64,000 nucleotides of DNA, from the NCBI GenBank assembly GCA_026417735.1, contig JAOACR010000009.1:203641-267640 (forward strand), written 5' to 3'. Made by a program: the position numbers and the translations under genes. A model generated the notes under the pieces. The model did no database searches and was not told the DNA's origin. It was given only the letters and a program-made list of their open reading frames with translations. Shown here piece by piece: positions 45,401-54,858 of this stretch. The stretch's first letter is position 1. The number at the start of each line of letters is the position of its first letter. This stretch comes from Kiritimatiellia bacterium. Lineage in GTDB: Bacteria > Verrucomicrobiota > Kiritimatiellia > PWTM01.

Positions 45401-47842
45401 CTATCGACCTACGACCGCCGGCAGGGTCTCGATCACATCGTCCAGCCGCCGCCGCCACCGGAGCAACCGCGCCGGCTCCCGGGAGAACTCCTTCAGCGAG
45501 CGGACAAGGTCATCCGGCACCGTGAGCGCGGCTCGGGCCACAGCGGCAACGCCTCCACCGTCGAGCTCGCGCAGCCGTCGTTCCAGCTCGAGCACGGCGG
45601 CGTAGTCTTCGAGCCCGTCCCGGAAGTTCTCGAGCCGGATCGTCGGCACCGGTTCACCGCCCGGACCAACGCAGGTCCACGAACCGTCACCGTGGTAGGT
45701 GGTCCAACTCCGCGGATCCCAGTCGGTGAACGGGCCGGTGGTGATCGGCCGGCGCGAGTTCCAAATGCTGATCTGATAATATAGGAACCCATCCGGCCGG
45801 TACTTCGCGGTCATCGCCCCCATCAGCAGCCGTGCCTCGATCGCCGGGTATTCGATGAACATGTTCGCGTACGGATGGTGCGGCCCACAGCAGATGTACC
45901 ACCACACCTGTCGGCCCGTTTCTCGCGCCCGCGCCGCCCGTTCCGGATCGTACCGGGACGTCAATGGGCACCACCAGTCCACGGACTTCACCGGCGAATC
46001 CAGCCCGTAGCTGTTGTCGTAGGTGGTGGTGAAGATCGGCACGCCAGGCAGTTCTCGTTTCAGCAGCGCGGCGGCGCGCTCGACACGCCCGAAGTGGTCG
46101 CGATCGACCTCATCACAACCATACACGTAGGCATGGTTCAGCAGCCCCAGTTCCCGCGCGCGGTCGCGGGCACGAACCAGCCGCGCGAGCGTGTTTGTGC
46201 GCCAACGGGCTTCTGCATCGGGCGAGTCTTCCCAGTACGACCAGTATCCCAAATTGAAGCGGCCGAGTCGCCCCTGCTGCTGCAGCCGCACGAGCAGATC
46301 GAACGCGGGCTGTCCGGTGTGATAGAGGCTGTCGAAGGTAATGAAGTAGTCGGCCAGAAAATCCGCCCAGCTCTCTCGGCGCTGATGCCACACATTCAGG
46401 GGGTAGTCGGCCTCCCGCCGCCACTGGGTCTGCTCGGAGCGGGTGGTTTCCAGCGGATGGTCGTGGGGGCCGAACGTGATCGCCAGGGGCAGCGGGCTGA
46501 CGGCGGGAACCGTCCAGTCGCGAACCCGCACTGCGAACGGCAACGATCGCGCCGCCACGTTCGCGGCGGTGACCGTCAACGTGCCGCGGTAGACGCCGGC
46601 GGGCTGGTCACGAGGCACGCGAACGCGGATCCAGAACGCCTGGAGATCGCCGGGTGCCACCTCCACCGGACCGAGAAAATTCAGCAGCGGGTCGGGCCAC
46701 CACCCCACGTGCTCCGCGCCGTAGGGCGGGAGTTCCCGCGTCCGGACGTAGCCCACAACGTCCCGGTCCACCCGCGCCGGGTCGAGCACCGCGCCGGTTG
46801 CCGACTTCAGCTCCCCCACCGAGACCCCGACCTGACGCAGCAGGTTCTGCCCGAGCGTCGTCACGATCACTTGCACGGATTCCGCCTCGCCCCGCGCCGC
46901 GTGCAGTTCAATCGCGGCGGCGGGCTCCACACCCATGCCGACACCTCGCGGCAGTACCTTCTGCATTGAGGAGGCCAATGCGACCAACAGAGCGCCATCC
47001 GCAGAAGGTGCGGCCTCCTGTGCCGCAAGCCCGCCCAGACGTTCCGCGCGCGCAACATCCAGATCGAGTGCGTCCAGCCGTTCCAGCCAGCGCGAGGGAT
47101 CATGGCGCCCCGCCGCCCCTGGGTCGGTTTCCTCACGCAATTGGTTCACCTCGCCGGCGAGTGTCGCGAACCACGGTGCATCGCGAGCATCGCGCAGCCG
47201 CTGCAGACGCAACGCCACCGCATCCAGTCGCCGGCGGTAAAGCGGGGCCACCTCCCGCGCAAACGCGGCCGAGGGGGGCACCGAGGTTTCGCCGGCTCGC
47301 AGCAGCACGACGCGATCGAGGTAGAGTTCCCAGCGGGCCGGTGGACGCGTCGCGAACATGTGCAGCACGGTGATGTCGCCGCGGTCCACCCCCGCCGGCA
47401 ACTTCGCAAGCGGCACTTCAATCCGACGCCACGCGCCCGCCGGCACAACCCACTCGTGATAGAGCCCCTGCCGGAACGGCACCGTCGAATCGGAGATGAA
47501 CATCGCCAGCCGCGCCGCCGAAGTGCCGGGGTTGACCATGTCCATCGCCAGCCGGTCGTACCCGCGCCAGTCGCGGCGCGTAATGCGGAACTCGAACGAC
47601 GGCCACTCGGGCAAACCATTGCTCCACGCCGGCGTCTCGAACCGCAGCGACCGCCGCCCATCCGTCGCATACCGATCCACAATCGCGAGCGTGGTACCGT
47701 GCCGTTCACGGTACGGCAGCTCGACGGCGTCATCTGACTCAAATGTAAGGAGAATTGGAGATTCGGCGGCGGGCGCGCGAAAGGCGGCGATCGTGATCCA
47801 CACTGCGGCCCCCCTGCGCCAAAAGAGTGGAAGCCGTTCCAT
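45401..47842 (-). CDS. Exported DUF4091 (GH123-like) glycan-active protein
   Basis: An 813-residue protein with a short signal peptide (LFWRRGAAVWITIAAFRAPAA). Residues about 25-170 form a beta-sandwich carbohydrate-binding-like domain. The segment from about 290 (VGMGVEPAAAIELHAARGEAE) to the end is the DUF4091 plan: a beta domain then a TIM-barrel-like part (PLAITFGPHDHPLE, HAYVYGCDEVDRDHF, FLYYQISIWNS) and the closing signature IRLENFRDGLEDYAAVL. Relatives in GH123 remove N-acetylgalactosamine; the Asp-Glu in YGCDEVD may be the catalytic pair. GGAGG precedes the ATG at good spacing. The substrate is not known. Confidence 0.8.
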   Translation of the reverse strand: MERLPLFWRRGAAVWITIAAFRAPAAESPILLTFESDDAVELPYRERHGTTLAIVDRYATDGRRSLRFETPAWSNGLPEWPSFEFRITRRDWRGYDRLAMDMVNPGTSAARLAMFISDSTVPFRQGLYHEWVVPAGAWRRIEVPLAKLPAGVDRGDITVLHMFATRPPARWELYLDRVVLLRAGETSVPPSAAFAREVAPLYRRRLDAVALRLQRLRDARDAPWFATLAGEVNQLREETDPGAAGRHDPSRWLERLDALDLDVARAERLGGLAAQEAAPSADGALLVALASSMQKVLPRGVGMGVEPAAAIELHAARGEAESVQVIVTTLGQNLLRQVGVSVGELKSATGAVLDPARVDRDVVGYVRTRELPPYGAEHVGWWPDPLLNFLGPVEVAPGDLQAFWIRVRVPRDQPAGVYRGTLTVTAANVAARSLPFAVRVRDWTVPAVSPLPLAITFGPHDHPLETTRSEQTQWRREADYPLNVWHQRRESWADFLADYFITFDSLYHTGQPAFDLLVRLQQQGRLGRFNLGYWSYWEDSPDAEARWRTNTLARLVRARDRARELGLLNHAYVYGCDEVDRDHFGRVERAAALLKRELPGVPIFTTTYDNSYGLDSPVKSVDWWCPLTSRYDPERAARARETGRQVWWYICCGPHHPYANMFIEYPAIEARLLMGAMTAKYRPDGFLYYQISIWNSRRPITTGPFTDWDPRSWTTYHGDGSWTCVGPGGEPVPTIRLENFRDGLEDYAAVLELERRLRELDGGGVAAVARAALTVPDDLVRSLKEFSREPARLLRWRRRLDDVIETLPAVVGR

Positions 47843-48020
47843 CGCCGAAACCTCCGCCGGGCGCGCGTGCCACCCGTCCCTCGGGAATACTGGTACACCC
47901 TGCGCCGTAGTTCAACCGGGAGGGGAGCGGGACGCCGCGGACCCCTGCGATGCCGAATGTTCGCGCACGGCATCCGGACGATTCGGCGGCGATCCGCTCG
48001 CGTCAGTGGCGGCACTTGAA

Positions 48021-48033
48021 AGAGTTGAACTCT
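48021..48033 (+). promoter_or_regulatory. Palindrome overlapping a candidate nrfHA promoter
   Basis: AGAGTT-G-AACTCT is a perfect inverted repeat. The TTGAAC inside it (48025-48030) could be a -35, with TAGGCT (48049-48054) as a weak -10 after 18 bases, seven bases before the nrfH GTG. There is no FNR-type TTGAT-N4-ATCAA box. Confidence 0.35.
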
Positions 48034-48061
48034 ACCGCTCGCGCAGAGTAGGCTTTCGGCG

Positions 48062-48571
48062 GTGGATCCGTCCGTGACCGGTCCTGCGACCACCCCGAAG
48101 CGCAAAGCCTCGACACGAGGGTGGTGGAGATCGCCAGCAGTGGCTCTCGGTCTTGGCGTTTTCAGCGGTGTAGGCGGTTACACGTTTTGGTATGCGGAAG
48201 GCATTTCGTACTTTAGCAATGACCCCCGAGCCTGCGTGAACTGCCACATTATGCGCGACCAATTCGAATCGTGGCTGCGGGGCAGCCATCATGCAGTGGC
48301 GACCTGCAACGACTGCCACCTGCCGGACCGCGCGGTCGAAAAGTGGTTGGCAAAGGCGCGGAACGGTTGGAACCACTCGGTCGCGTTCACGCTCGGCAAT
48401 TTTCCCGAGCCGATTCGCATCAGACCGGCGAACCTTCGGGCACTGCAGCACAACTGCATACGGTGCCACCGTGACATGGCCGGCCCGGTCGCGGGGCACG
48501 TGGACGTCGAACTTGGCTCCGCCCGCTGCACCGACTGTCACCGCTCGGCGGGGCACTTCGAACTCGACTAG
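48062..48571 (+). CDS. nrfH: Cytochrome c nitrite reductase small subunit, membrane tetraheme NrfH
   Basis: A 169-residue NapC/NirT-family protein. One N-terminal membrane helix (PAVALGLGVFSGVGGYTF) anchors it in the inner membrane. Four c-type heme motifs are present: CVNCH (58-62), CNDCH (82-86), CIRCH (132-136) and CTDCH (156-160). Met64, two residues after heme 1, matches the unusual NrfH heme ligand. It takes electrons from menaquinol and passes them to NrfA. The GTG start has no ribosome site. nrfA follows after ten bases. Confidence 0.93.
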   Translation: MDPSVTGPATTPKRKASTRGWWRSPAVALGLGVFSGVGGYTFWYAEGISYFSNDPRACVNCHIMRDQFESWLRGSHHAVATCNDCHLPDRAVEKWLAKARNGWNHSVAFTLGNFPEPIRIRPANLRALQHNCIRCHRDMAGPVAGHVDVELGSARCTDCHRSAGHFELD

Positions 48572-48581
48572 GAGATCCCCG

Positions 48582-49982
48582 ATGCGCACCTCCACCCCTG
48601 CGGTTCTGCTCACCGTCGCGCTCACCGCCGCGGCGACCGCGGCCGTGACGGCGCTGCTCATCAACATTCACCACCGGAAGCTTGAGGCGCGACAGACGGT
48701 CCTCCGGCTGGTCGAGCTGGACGACAGCACACTCGATGCGGCGGTCTGGGGGCGGAATTTCCCCCGCGAGTACGACGGCTGGCGCCGCACCGCCGACACC
48801 AATCGCACCCGCTACGGCGGCAGTGAGGCGTTTTCGCATCTCGAGGCGCATCCCCTGCTGCGCACGATCTTTGCCGGCTATCCGTTCGGTGTGGACTACC
48901 GGGAGGACCGCGGGCACATGTACTCGCTGGCCGACCAGAAACTGAGCGAGCGGACACGGCAGTTCCGGCAGCCCGGCGCCTGTCTCCACTGCCACGCCGG
49001 CGGCATGGCGCACGTCTACCGGCAGCAGGGGGGCGGTGACCTTTTTGTCGGTTTCACCAACGTCTGCCGAATGCCGCTGACGCAGGCGTGGGAGCTCGTC
49101 TCCCACCCCGTCACCTGCGTTGACTGCCACGATCCGAGGACGATGGCACTGCGCGTGCAGCACCCCGCGTTCCTGCAGGGGATTGCGGTACTCGCCGCGT
49201 CCGATGCGGAGGTGCCCTCCGCCCCCAGCATCGCACGGTGGCGCGCGGCCGGCCGCAAGGGCGTTTACGACCCGAACCGCGAAGCCTCGCGGCAGGAGAT
49301 GCGCTCGATGGTCTGCGCACAGTGCCACGTGGAGTACTACTTCAAGGGTGACGGTCGGCTGGTGACCTTCCCCTGGCATGACGGCTTGAAGGCCGAGCAG
49401 ATCGAGGCCTACTACGACCGCGTCGGCCATGTCGACTGGGTGCACGCGGTGAGCACCGCGACGGTTCTGAAAGCCCAGCACCCTGAGTTCGAAATGTGGA
49501 ATCAAGGGGTGCACGCGCGTGCGGGTGTGGCCTGCGCGGACTGTCACATGCCCTATCTCCGTGACGGCGCGATGAAGGTCACCGATCACCACGTGCGTAG
49601 TCCGATGCTGCACGTCCGCCGCGCCTGTCTGCCCTGTCACCCGGTGGATGAGGCCGAGATGGCCGCGCGCGTCGACATCATCCAGGGACGCACCAAAGCA
49701 CTGATGGACCGCGCGATGGAAGCAGTCGCGGCCCTGATCCGTGACCTCGGGGAGGCGTCCACGGCCCCACAGCCTCCTCCCGCCATCGCCGACGCCCGCC
49801 GGCACCAGCGTTCGGCGCAATGGCGACTGGACTTTGTGAATGCGGAGAATTCGATGGGGTTTCACGCGCCCCAGGAAGCCGCCCGAATTCTCGCCGAGGC
49901 GATTGATTTGGCGCGCCAGGGGCAGATATTGTTACGCGGTGGTATCGGCAACGCGAGGGCCGGTACTCGAGAAGAACCGTGA
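48582..49982 (+). CDS. nrfA: Pentaheme cytochrome c nitrite reductase NrfA with CxxCH at the active-site heme
   Basis: A 466-residue periplasmic enzyme that reduces nitrite to ammonium with six electrons. It has an N-terminal hydrophobic segment and five heme motifs: CLHCH (134-138), CVDCH, CAQCH, CADCH and CLPCH. Classic NrfA has CxxCK at the first (catalytic) heme; here Lys is replaced by His138. Other active-site elements are kept: an Arg in SERTRQF, Tyr in CAQCHVEYYF, His in GVHARAGVACADCH, and the calcium-site segment LKAQHPE. GGAGAT precedes the ATG. No heme lyase gene (nrfE, F, G) is near. The stop overlaps the following lipoprotein gene. Confidence 0.93.
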   Translation: MRTSTPAVLLTVALTAAATAAVTALLINIHHRKLEARQTVLRLVELDDSTLDAAVWGRNFPREYDGWRRTADTNRTRYGGSEAFSHLEAHPLLRTIFAGYPFGVDYREDRGHMYSLADQKLSERTRQFRQPGACLHCHAGGMAHVYRQQGGGDLFVGFTNVCRMPLTQAWELVSHPVTCVDCHDPRTMALRVQHPAFLQGIAVLAASDAEVPSAPSIARWRAAGRKGVYDPNREASRQEMRSMVCAQCHVEYYFKGDGRLVTFPWHDGLKAEQIEAYYDRVGHVDWVHAVSTATVLKAQHPEFEMWNQGVHARAGVACADCHMPYLRDGAMKVTDHHVRSPMLHVRRACLPCHPVDEAEMAARVDIIQGRTKALMDRAMEAVAALIRDLGEASTAPQPPPAIADARRHQRSAQWRLDFVNAENSMGFHAPQEAARILAEAIDLARQGQILLRGGIGNARAGTREEP

Positions 49983-50326
49983 AACGCGCGCCACACTTGA
50001 TCGGTACGCTGGGCGCGGCGCTGATTTCGCTCGGCTGCGAAGCGGTGGACGAGGGAGGTAGTGAGCGGCTGGTCTCCCGCGAGGTCCTTCAGGACGGGTC
50101 CGTCCGCTCTGTGTACGAGGAGCCCGCGGTGACCGCGGCCGGCGCCCCGGCGGTGCGCCGCACAACGGTCGTTGAACCCCCCGCGGGAGAGCCGACGACG
50201 AATATCGTGGTGACGCCGGTGTCGGGTATCGTCAGCGGCGAGCCAACGAACACTCCACCCTCCACCGCGATGCCGACGCTGCCGGGCCTTCCGCCGGGCG
50301 CCACACCGTTGCCGCCGGCGCCGTGA
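49979..50326 (+). CDS. Small Pro-rich lipoprotein of unknown function
   Basis: A 115-residue protein starting at GTG within the nrfA stop (GTGA). A signal with lipobox LISLGC puts the lipidated Cys at about residue 20. The mature part is low complexity: Thr/Pro/Val-rich with repeats of the type VVEPP, GEPTT and PGLPPGATPLPP. It probably tethers to a membrane and may extend through the envelope. Coupling to nrfHA and to the propeller gene (4-base overlap) suggests a shared transcript; no function is recognised. Confidence 0.6.
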   Translation: MKRAPHLIGTLGAALISLGCEAVDEGGSERLVSREVLQDGSVRSVYEEPAVTAAGAPAVRRTTVVEPPAGEPTTNIVVTPVSGIVSGEPTNTPPSTAMPTLPGLPPGATPLPPAP

Positions 50327-51300
50327 GCGCCGGAGCGCATGTCCGGCGTCATCGCTTCGCGCTCAAGTTGGCGGTGACGATCCCGGCGCTGGTGCGGGCC
50401 GAGCCTCTGCCGGCGATGCTCGCGACGCTCGCACACGATGAGCTCCGCGAAATCTCGGGGCTGGCGGCCTCGCGACGTCGGCCAGATGTGATCTGGGCGA
50501 TCAACGACAGCGGCAACCCGCCGATGCTGTATGCGGCCGGCACCAACGGCAGCGTGCTCGCCCGCATCGAGGTGGCCCCCGCCCGTAATGACGACTGGGA
50601 AGACCTCGCGGCGTTCCGACACGACGGTCACCCCTGGCTGCTCATCGCCGACTGTGGCGACAACCTCGGCCAGCGCCCGCACATTACCCTCTGGACGGTA
50701 CCGGAACCGCACTGCGGCCCCGGCGCCGCAACGGTCGCGGTGACACCCGCGCTTGAACTGCAGGTCCGGTTCCCGGATGGCCCGCGCGACGTGGAGGCCG
50801 TCGCGGTGGACGAGGCGACAGCCGAGGTGTTGTTGCTCAGCAAACGCGATGTACCGCCCCGCCTCTACACAGTGCCGCTGCCGGCCGGCCCGTGGACTGG
50901 CCAGATTGCGGTGGCCACCGCACGGCCGCTCGCGAAACTGCAAACCTGGCCAGGGCCGGCCGGCGTGCTCGAACACGGCGTGACCGGCCTGCTCGGCGCG
51001 CAGCCCACCGCGATGGACTTTGATCCCGTCCACCGCCGGTTGCTGATCCTGACCTACACAGACGCGTGGCTCTGGACTGCACCCCAAAACGAGGACTGGT
51101 CATCGATCTGCACGGCTGTCTGGCGGCGCGTGTCGCTGCCGGACCCCCGCAGCGGCTGGTTGCGCCGTCGGGAGGCGATCGCGTGGACGACCGATGGCGA
51201 TGCCGCATTGCTCACCACGGAGGGTCGCAATCCACCGCTGGTGCGGCTGGAGTTTCCATCGGACGAGATTCGGGCGGCCGCCTCGCGAGACCCGCGCTGA
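50323..51300 (+). CDS. Exported beta-propeller-like protein of unknown function
   Basis: A 325-residue protein. The N-terminus has a possible signal (LKLAVTIPALVRAE). Sequence patterns such as LREISGLAASRRRPDVIWAI, NDDWEDLAAF and DVEAVAVDEATAEVLLLSKR resemble repeat blades of SdiA-regulated/phytase-like propellers. The GTG start overlaps the lipoprotein stop. The 235 bases after it hold no recognisable gene. The family is not known to me beyond the fold; linkage with NrfHA may be coincidental. Confidence 0.6.
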   Translation: MSAGAHVRRHRFALKLAVTIPALVRAEPLPAMLATLAHDELREISGLAASRRRPDVIWAINDSGNPPMLYAAGTNGSVLARIEVAPARNDDWEDLAAFRHDGHPWLLIADCGDNLGQRPHITLWTVPEPHCGPGAATVAVTPALELQVRFPDGPRDVEAVAVDEATAEVLLLSKRDVPPRLYTVPLPAGPWTGQIAVATARPLAKLQTWPGPAGVLEHGVTGLLGAQPTAMDFDPVHRRLLILTYTDAWLWTAPQNEDWSSICTAVWRRVSLPDPRSGWLRRREAIAWTTDGDAALLTTEGRNPPLVRLEFPSDEIRAAASRDPR

Positions 51301-51535
51301 CGCGCCGCTGTTGTCCGCACGCGTCACACCCCACTGGCCAATGAAGATCGCCGCCTGCGGAACCCGCCTCCCGCCGTCGGGTGATTCGAGCAACGGCGTA
51401 CAGGTCCGCGGTACTTGCCGCGCAGACCGGCAGTGGACGCAACCCATCGCAGTGCCACAGGTGGCGCGAACCGCCCGCGACGAACGATCCCGGCGAAGCG
51501 CTCGGGTGCGGGTTGCGGGAGCCCGCCGGCACAGA

Positions 51536-53695
51536 TCAGGGTGCGCGAGCCACCGGTTCTGCGGACCGGCTGACTTCGCGCCAGCGCGCAATGTCCAGCA
51601 GTACCTGGAGGGCTTCCTGCAGCACGAGGTCGGCCGCATCATCCGACTCTTCGCTGCCGGCACGACTCGCGGCCCGCTGCGCCTCGTCCAACTCCCGGTC
51701 CGCGCGCGCGGTCGCCAGCCGTTCCGCCAAGTTCAGCGAGATCTCCGCCGTGTTCATCCGCCGCTGGAACCGCGCAATCAGCTCCGCGCGCACCTGGAAA
51801 GCGGGGGACTCGGCCCGGCGGCGCTCGGAGCGCTCACGGAGCACATCGAGCGGCGGGACCATGTCGAGCAGCACCGCATAGTAGGCGGGATCGACCACCG
51901 ACCAGGGGAGGGCGTGGGGCAAGAACTCCTCGCCGATTTCCATCGCATCGAGGAAGGAGGGCAGAACAATGTCCGGCGCAACCCCCCGCATCTGCGTCGA
52001 CCCCCCCGCGATGCGGTAGAACGCGGCGGTGGTGACCTTGAGCGAACCGAGCGCGGAATTGCGGTTGTCCAGCGGCAGCAAGGTCTGCACCGTGCCCTTC
52101 CCGTGCGTCTTGCGGTCGCCAATGATCACTGCGCGGCCGTAGTCCTGAAGCGCGGCGGCGACGATCTCCGAGGCCGACGCACTGGACCGGTTCACGAGCA
52201 CCACTAGCGGTCCGCCGTAGACCAGCTCGGGATCGGGATCGCTGAGCACCTGCACGCCGCGTGCATCGCGCACCTGCACGATCGGGCCGCCGCGAATGAA
52301 AAGGCCGGCGATTTCGATCGCATCGGGGAGGGAGCCGCCGCCGTTGTTGCGCAGGTCCAGCGCGATGCCCTGCACCTCCTGCCGCATGAGGTCCTGCAGG
52401 CGGTTCCGCACATCGGTCGCGGACCGTCGCGCCTCGCCGCCGCGCGCTTTGAAATCGGCATAGAACTCCGGCAGGGAAATCACGCCGAATCGGTACCGGC
52501 GGCCGCCGGGCCCTTCGACCTCGCGCACCCGGCTTTTCGCGGCCTGCTCCTCAAGCTTCACCTCGTCGCGCACCAGCGTAATGCGACGCTCCGTCGCACC
52601 CGACACGTCGGAAGCGGGCCAGTAGACCAGCGTGACCCGCGTGCCCTTCTCGCCGCGAATCAGTCGTACGACCTTGTAGAGCGGCCAGTGCAGCACATCC
52701 ACCGGCTCCTCGTCGCCCTGGCCCACCGCAATGATGCGGTCCCCCACCTGCAACCGGCCATCGCGCTCCGCGGGGCCGCCGGGAATCAGTCGCTCAATCT
52801 TCGCGGCGCCGTCCTCGCTGCTGAGCTGCGCGCCGATGCCAACCAGCGACAGCCGCATCGAAATATCGAAGTCTTCAGTGCGGGCGGCCGTCATGTACTC
52901 AGAGTGCGGGTCGAAGGCCTGAGAAAATGCGGACAGGAAGCGATCGATCAACGATTCCTCGTCGCTGTCCTCGAGCACGGTGCGAAACTGCCGGTACCGC
53001 CGGCGGATGAACTCCTCCGGTGTGAGGTGGGGATCGCGCCGGTCACCCTCGACATCCGCGAGGTCGGGCTCCACCTTGCGGGTGTTGCCGGCCGCGGCGG
53101 CGGTTGCATTGGTCGCCGCGCCGTTCGTCACGCCGGATCGCGCCAGCTCGACCGCGACCAGCCGCGAGATGTACTCGTTCGTCACCTTCCGCCGCCATAG
53201 CTCGTTCCACTCGTTCGTATCGGCCGCCCGCGGCGCATCGCGGCGGCGCCAGACGTAGCTATCCCGGTTGGAGGTCACAATGCCCTGGTCCAGCAGGCGG
53301 TTCACGAACTCAATGCGATCCCGCATCCGCGCCATAAATCGTTCGTGCACGCGAAACGCGAAAGAGAGGTCGCCGGCGCGAAGCATGTCGTCCAGCTGCG
53401 CGACGTCGCGGCGGAACTCGTCCACGTCCGAGGCCATCAGCCAGGTGCGGTCAAAGTCGAGCGAATCCACGAACAGCTCGAACGCGCGCGCGGCGATGGT
53501 GTCATCGAGCTCGATGCGCTGGAGGTGCGTGCGAGGCAGCAGCGCGGCCAACACGCGCGCCGCTTTGCGGCCGGTCGCGACAATGTCCTCCGAACTGCCG
53601 GGCGGTGCGGCGGGCTGCGCGCCGGCGAACGCGGCGGACAGCAGCACCACCACGATGCTCATGCGCCGATGGAGGAGGCGTCCAGTGAAGTTCAT
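51536..53695 (-). CDS. prc: Carboxy-terminal processing protease (Prc/tail-specific protease family)
   Basis: A 719-residue exported serine protease. The ATG at 53695 has GGAG upstream and begins a signal peptide (RRMSIVVVLLSAAFAGAQ). The N-terminal helical domain is followed by a PDZ domain (VGIGAQLSSEDGAAKIERLIPGGPAE) and the S41 protease domain. The catalytic Ser lies in NRSSASASEIV and the catalytic Lys in GDRKTHGKGTVQ. Such enzymes trim periplasmic proteins or peptidoglycan enzymes. It is the last gene of a minus-strand cluster with a LysM lipoprotein, so a wall-related role is plausible. Confidence 0.9.
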   Translation of the reverse strand: MNFTGRLLHRRMSIVVVLLSAAFAGAQPAAPPGSSEDIVATGRKAARVLAALLPRTHLQRIELDDTIAARAFELFVDSLDFDRTWLMASDVDEFRRDVAQLDDMLRAGDLSFAFRVHERFMARMRDRIEFVNRLLDQGIVTSNRDSYVWRRRDAPRAADTNEWNELWRRKVTNEYISRLVAVELARSGVTNGAATNATAAAAGNTRKVEPDLADVEGDRRDPHLTPEEFIRRRYRQFRTVLEDSDEESLIDRFLSAFSQAFDPHSEYMTAARTEDFDISMRLSLVGIGAQLSSEDGAAKIERLIPGGPAERDGRLQVGDRIIAVGQGDEEPVDVLHWPLYKVVRLIRGEKGTRVTLVYWPASDVSGATERRITLVRDEVKLEEQAAKSRVREVEGPGGRRYRFGVISLPEFYADFKARGGEARRSATDVRNRLQDLMRQEVQGIALDLRNNGGGSLPDAIEIAGLFIRGGPIVQVRDARGVQVLSDPDPELVYGGPLVVLVNRSSASASEIVAAALQDYGRAVIIGDRKTHGKGTVQTLLPLDNRNSALGSLKVTTAAFYRIAGGSTQMRGVAPDIVLPSFLDAMEIGEEFLPHALPWSVVDPAYYAVLLDMVPPLDVLRERSERRRAESPAFQVRAELIARFQRRMNTAEISLNLAERLATARADRELDEAQRAASRAGSEESDDAADLVLQEALQVLLDIARWREVSRSAEPVARAP

Positions 53696-53726
53696 CGTGC
53701 ACTCCTGAGGTTCGAACCGCGGGGAC

Positions 53727-54845
53727 TCATCGCCAGAGTCTGAGCCGGCCGGTGCCGCCGGCCGGGGGTTCCGCCGCCGGCGTCGTCGCCTCGGGCGCAG
53801 CGCCGGTGGCATGCGCGGATTCCGGCGTGGGTGGGACCGAATCGCGCAACCGAATGTACCGGTCGTTCAGCTCCCGGTACGAGCGGACCAGTTCGAGGTG
53901 CGCGCGTTCGAGCTCACTCAGCCGCCGCTGGACCTGTTCGGCGAGCTCGCGCTCGCGGCGGCTGCGTTCCGCAGCGGTCGCGAGCGCGGCCTCGTGCTCC
54001 GCGCGCAGCGCGGCCAGCTCCTCGTGGAGGCGGCGCTCACCCTCCCCCTTCGCGTTGAGCTGCGCCGCGAGCACATCGTAGTTGCGCACCAGCTCGTGGT
54101 AGGCCTCGACGATTTGCGCGTCCGGACGGCCCGCCCGGGCGGCGCGGTCGAGCTCTGCGGCCAGCTCCTCAACCCGGCGCCGCAGCTCCTCGCGTTCCGC
54201 GTCGAACGCCAGCCGGTCCTGCTCTGCGGCGCGCGAGAGTTCCTCGACGCGTGCGGTCTGCTCCTCCAGGCGCGCGAGGGTTCGCTCGTAGAGCCCCTTC
54301 CATTTCAGCGCCTCCTGTTCCCAGCGATCGCGTTCGAGCGCAAGCGCTCGCCAGCCGACCGTGCGTTCGGGCTCGCCTGCCCCTTCCGTCGCCGCCGCGG
54401 GCTGGGGCGCCGGCGCCACGGCGTCTGTCGGTGGCGACTCCGCCGTCACCAGATCGGAGATCCGCTGCGTGTCCCCTTTGTGCACCGGCTCAGCCGCTGA
54501 GGGGGGCGCCGCCTCGACGCCCGAGTCGCCCAGCACGATGCGTTCCCCGCTGGTTGCATGCCGCAGCCGCACTGGCGAGGCAAGCGAGCCCTCCGCCACC
54601 AGCTCTTCGATCGCCGCACGGTGCGCCGGCCCGTACTCCAGACCGTCCGGCAGCTCGACGAACCACACCATTTCGAGCGACGCGATCTCGAAGGGCGGTA
54701 CCCAGTTCACCTGGTCGGCCGAAACGTAGTCTTCTGGTGCCACGCGGCCATCCCGGGCCCACTGCTGCAATGTCTCCTCCGCGACGGGCCCGTACACCGC
54801 GCCACTCTCTTTGCGGAGAAACCACATCGGGGAGGTGGCATTCAC
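53727..54845 (-). CDS. GYF_2-domain coiled-coil protein
   Basis: A 372-residue protein. Residues 5-55 are a GYF_2 (DUF4339) domain: MWFLRKESGAVYGPVAEETL and VSADQVNWVPPFEI. A second, weaker copy follows (VWFVELPDGLEYGPAHRAAI). From about 160 a long coiled coil runs to about 340 (LARLEEQTARVEELSRAAEQ). The C-terminus is Pro/Ala-rich. GYF_2 domains bind proline-rich or membrane-protein partners. I chose GTG 54845 because AGGATG precedes it; ATG 54827 is six codons inside the gene and has no ribosome site. It starts just after the end of the LysM gene. Confidence 0.7.
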   Translation of the reverse strand: MNATSPMWFLRKESGAVYGPVAEETLQQWARDGRVAPEDYVSADQVNWVPPFEIASLEMVWFVELPDGLEYGPAHRAAIEELVAEGSLASPVRLRHATSGERIVLGDSGVEAAPPSAAEPVHKGDTQRISDLVTAESPPTDAVAPAPQPAAATEGAGEPERTVGWRALALERDRWEQEALKWKGLYERTLARLEEQTARVEELSRAAEQDRLAFDAEREELRRRVEELAAELDRAARAGRPDAQIVEAYHELVRNYDVLAAQLNAKGEGERRLHEELAALRAEHEAALATAAERSRRERELAEQVQRRLSELERAHLELVRSYRELNDRYIRLRDSVPPTPESAHATGAAPEATTPAAEPPAGGTGRLRLWR

Positions 54846-54858
54846 CAGCGGCGCATCC

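Noticed and set aside
51301-51535. Short open frames between the propeller gene and prc
   Set aside because: Converging gene ends with frames open on both strands but no ribosome sites or conserved features.
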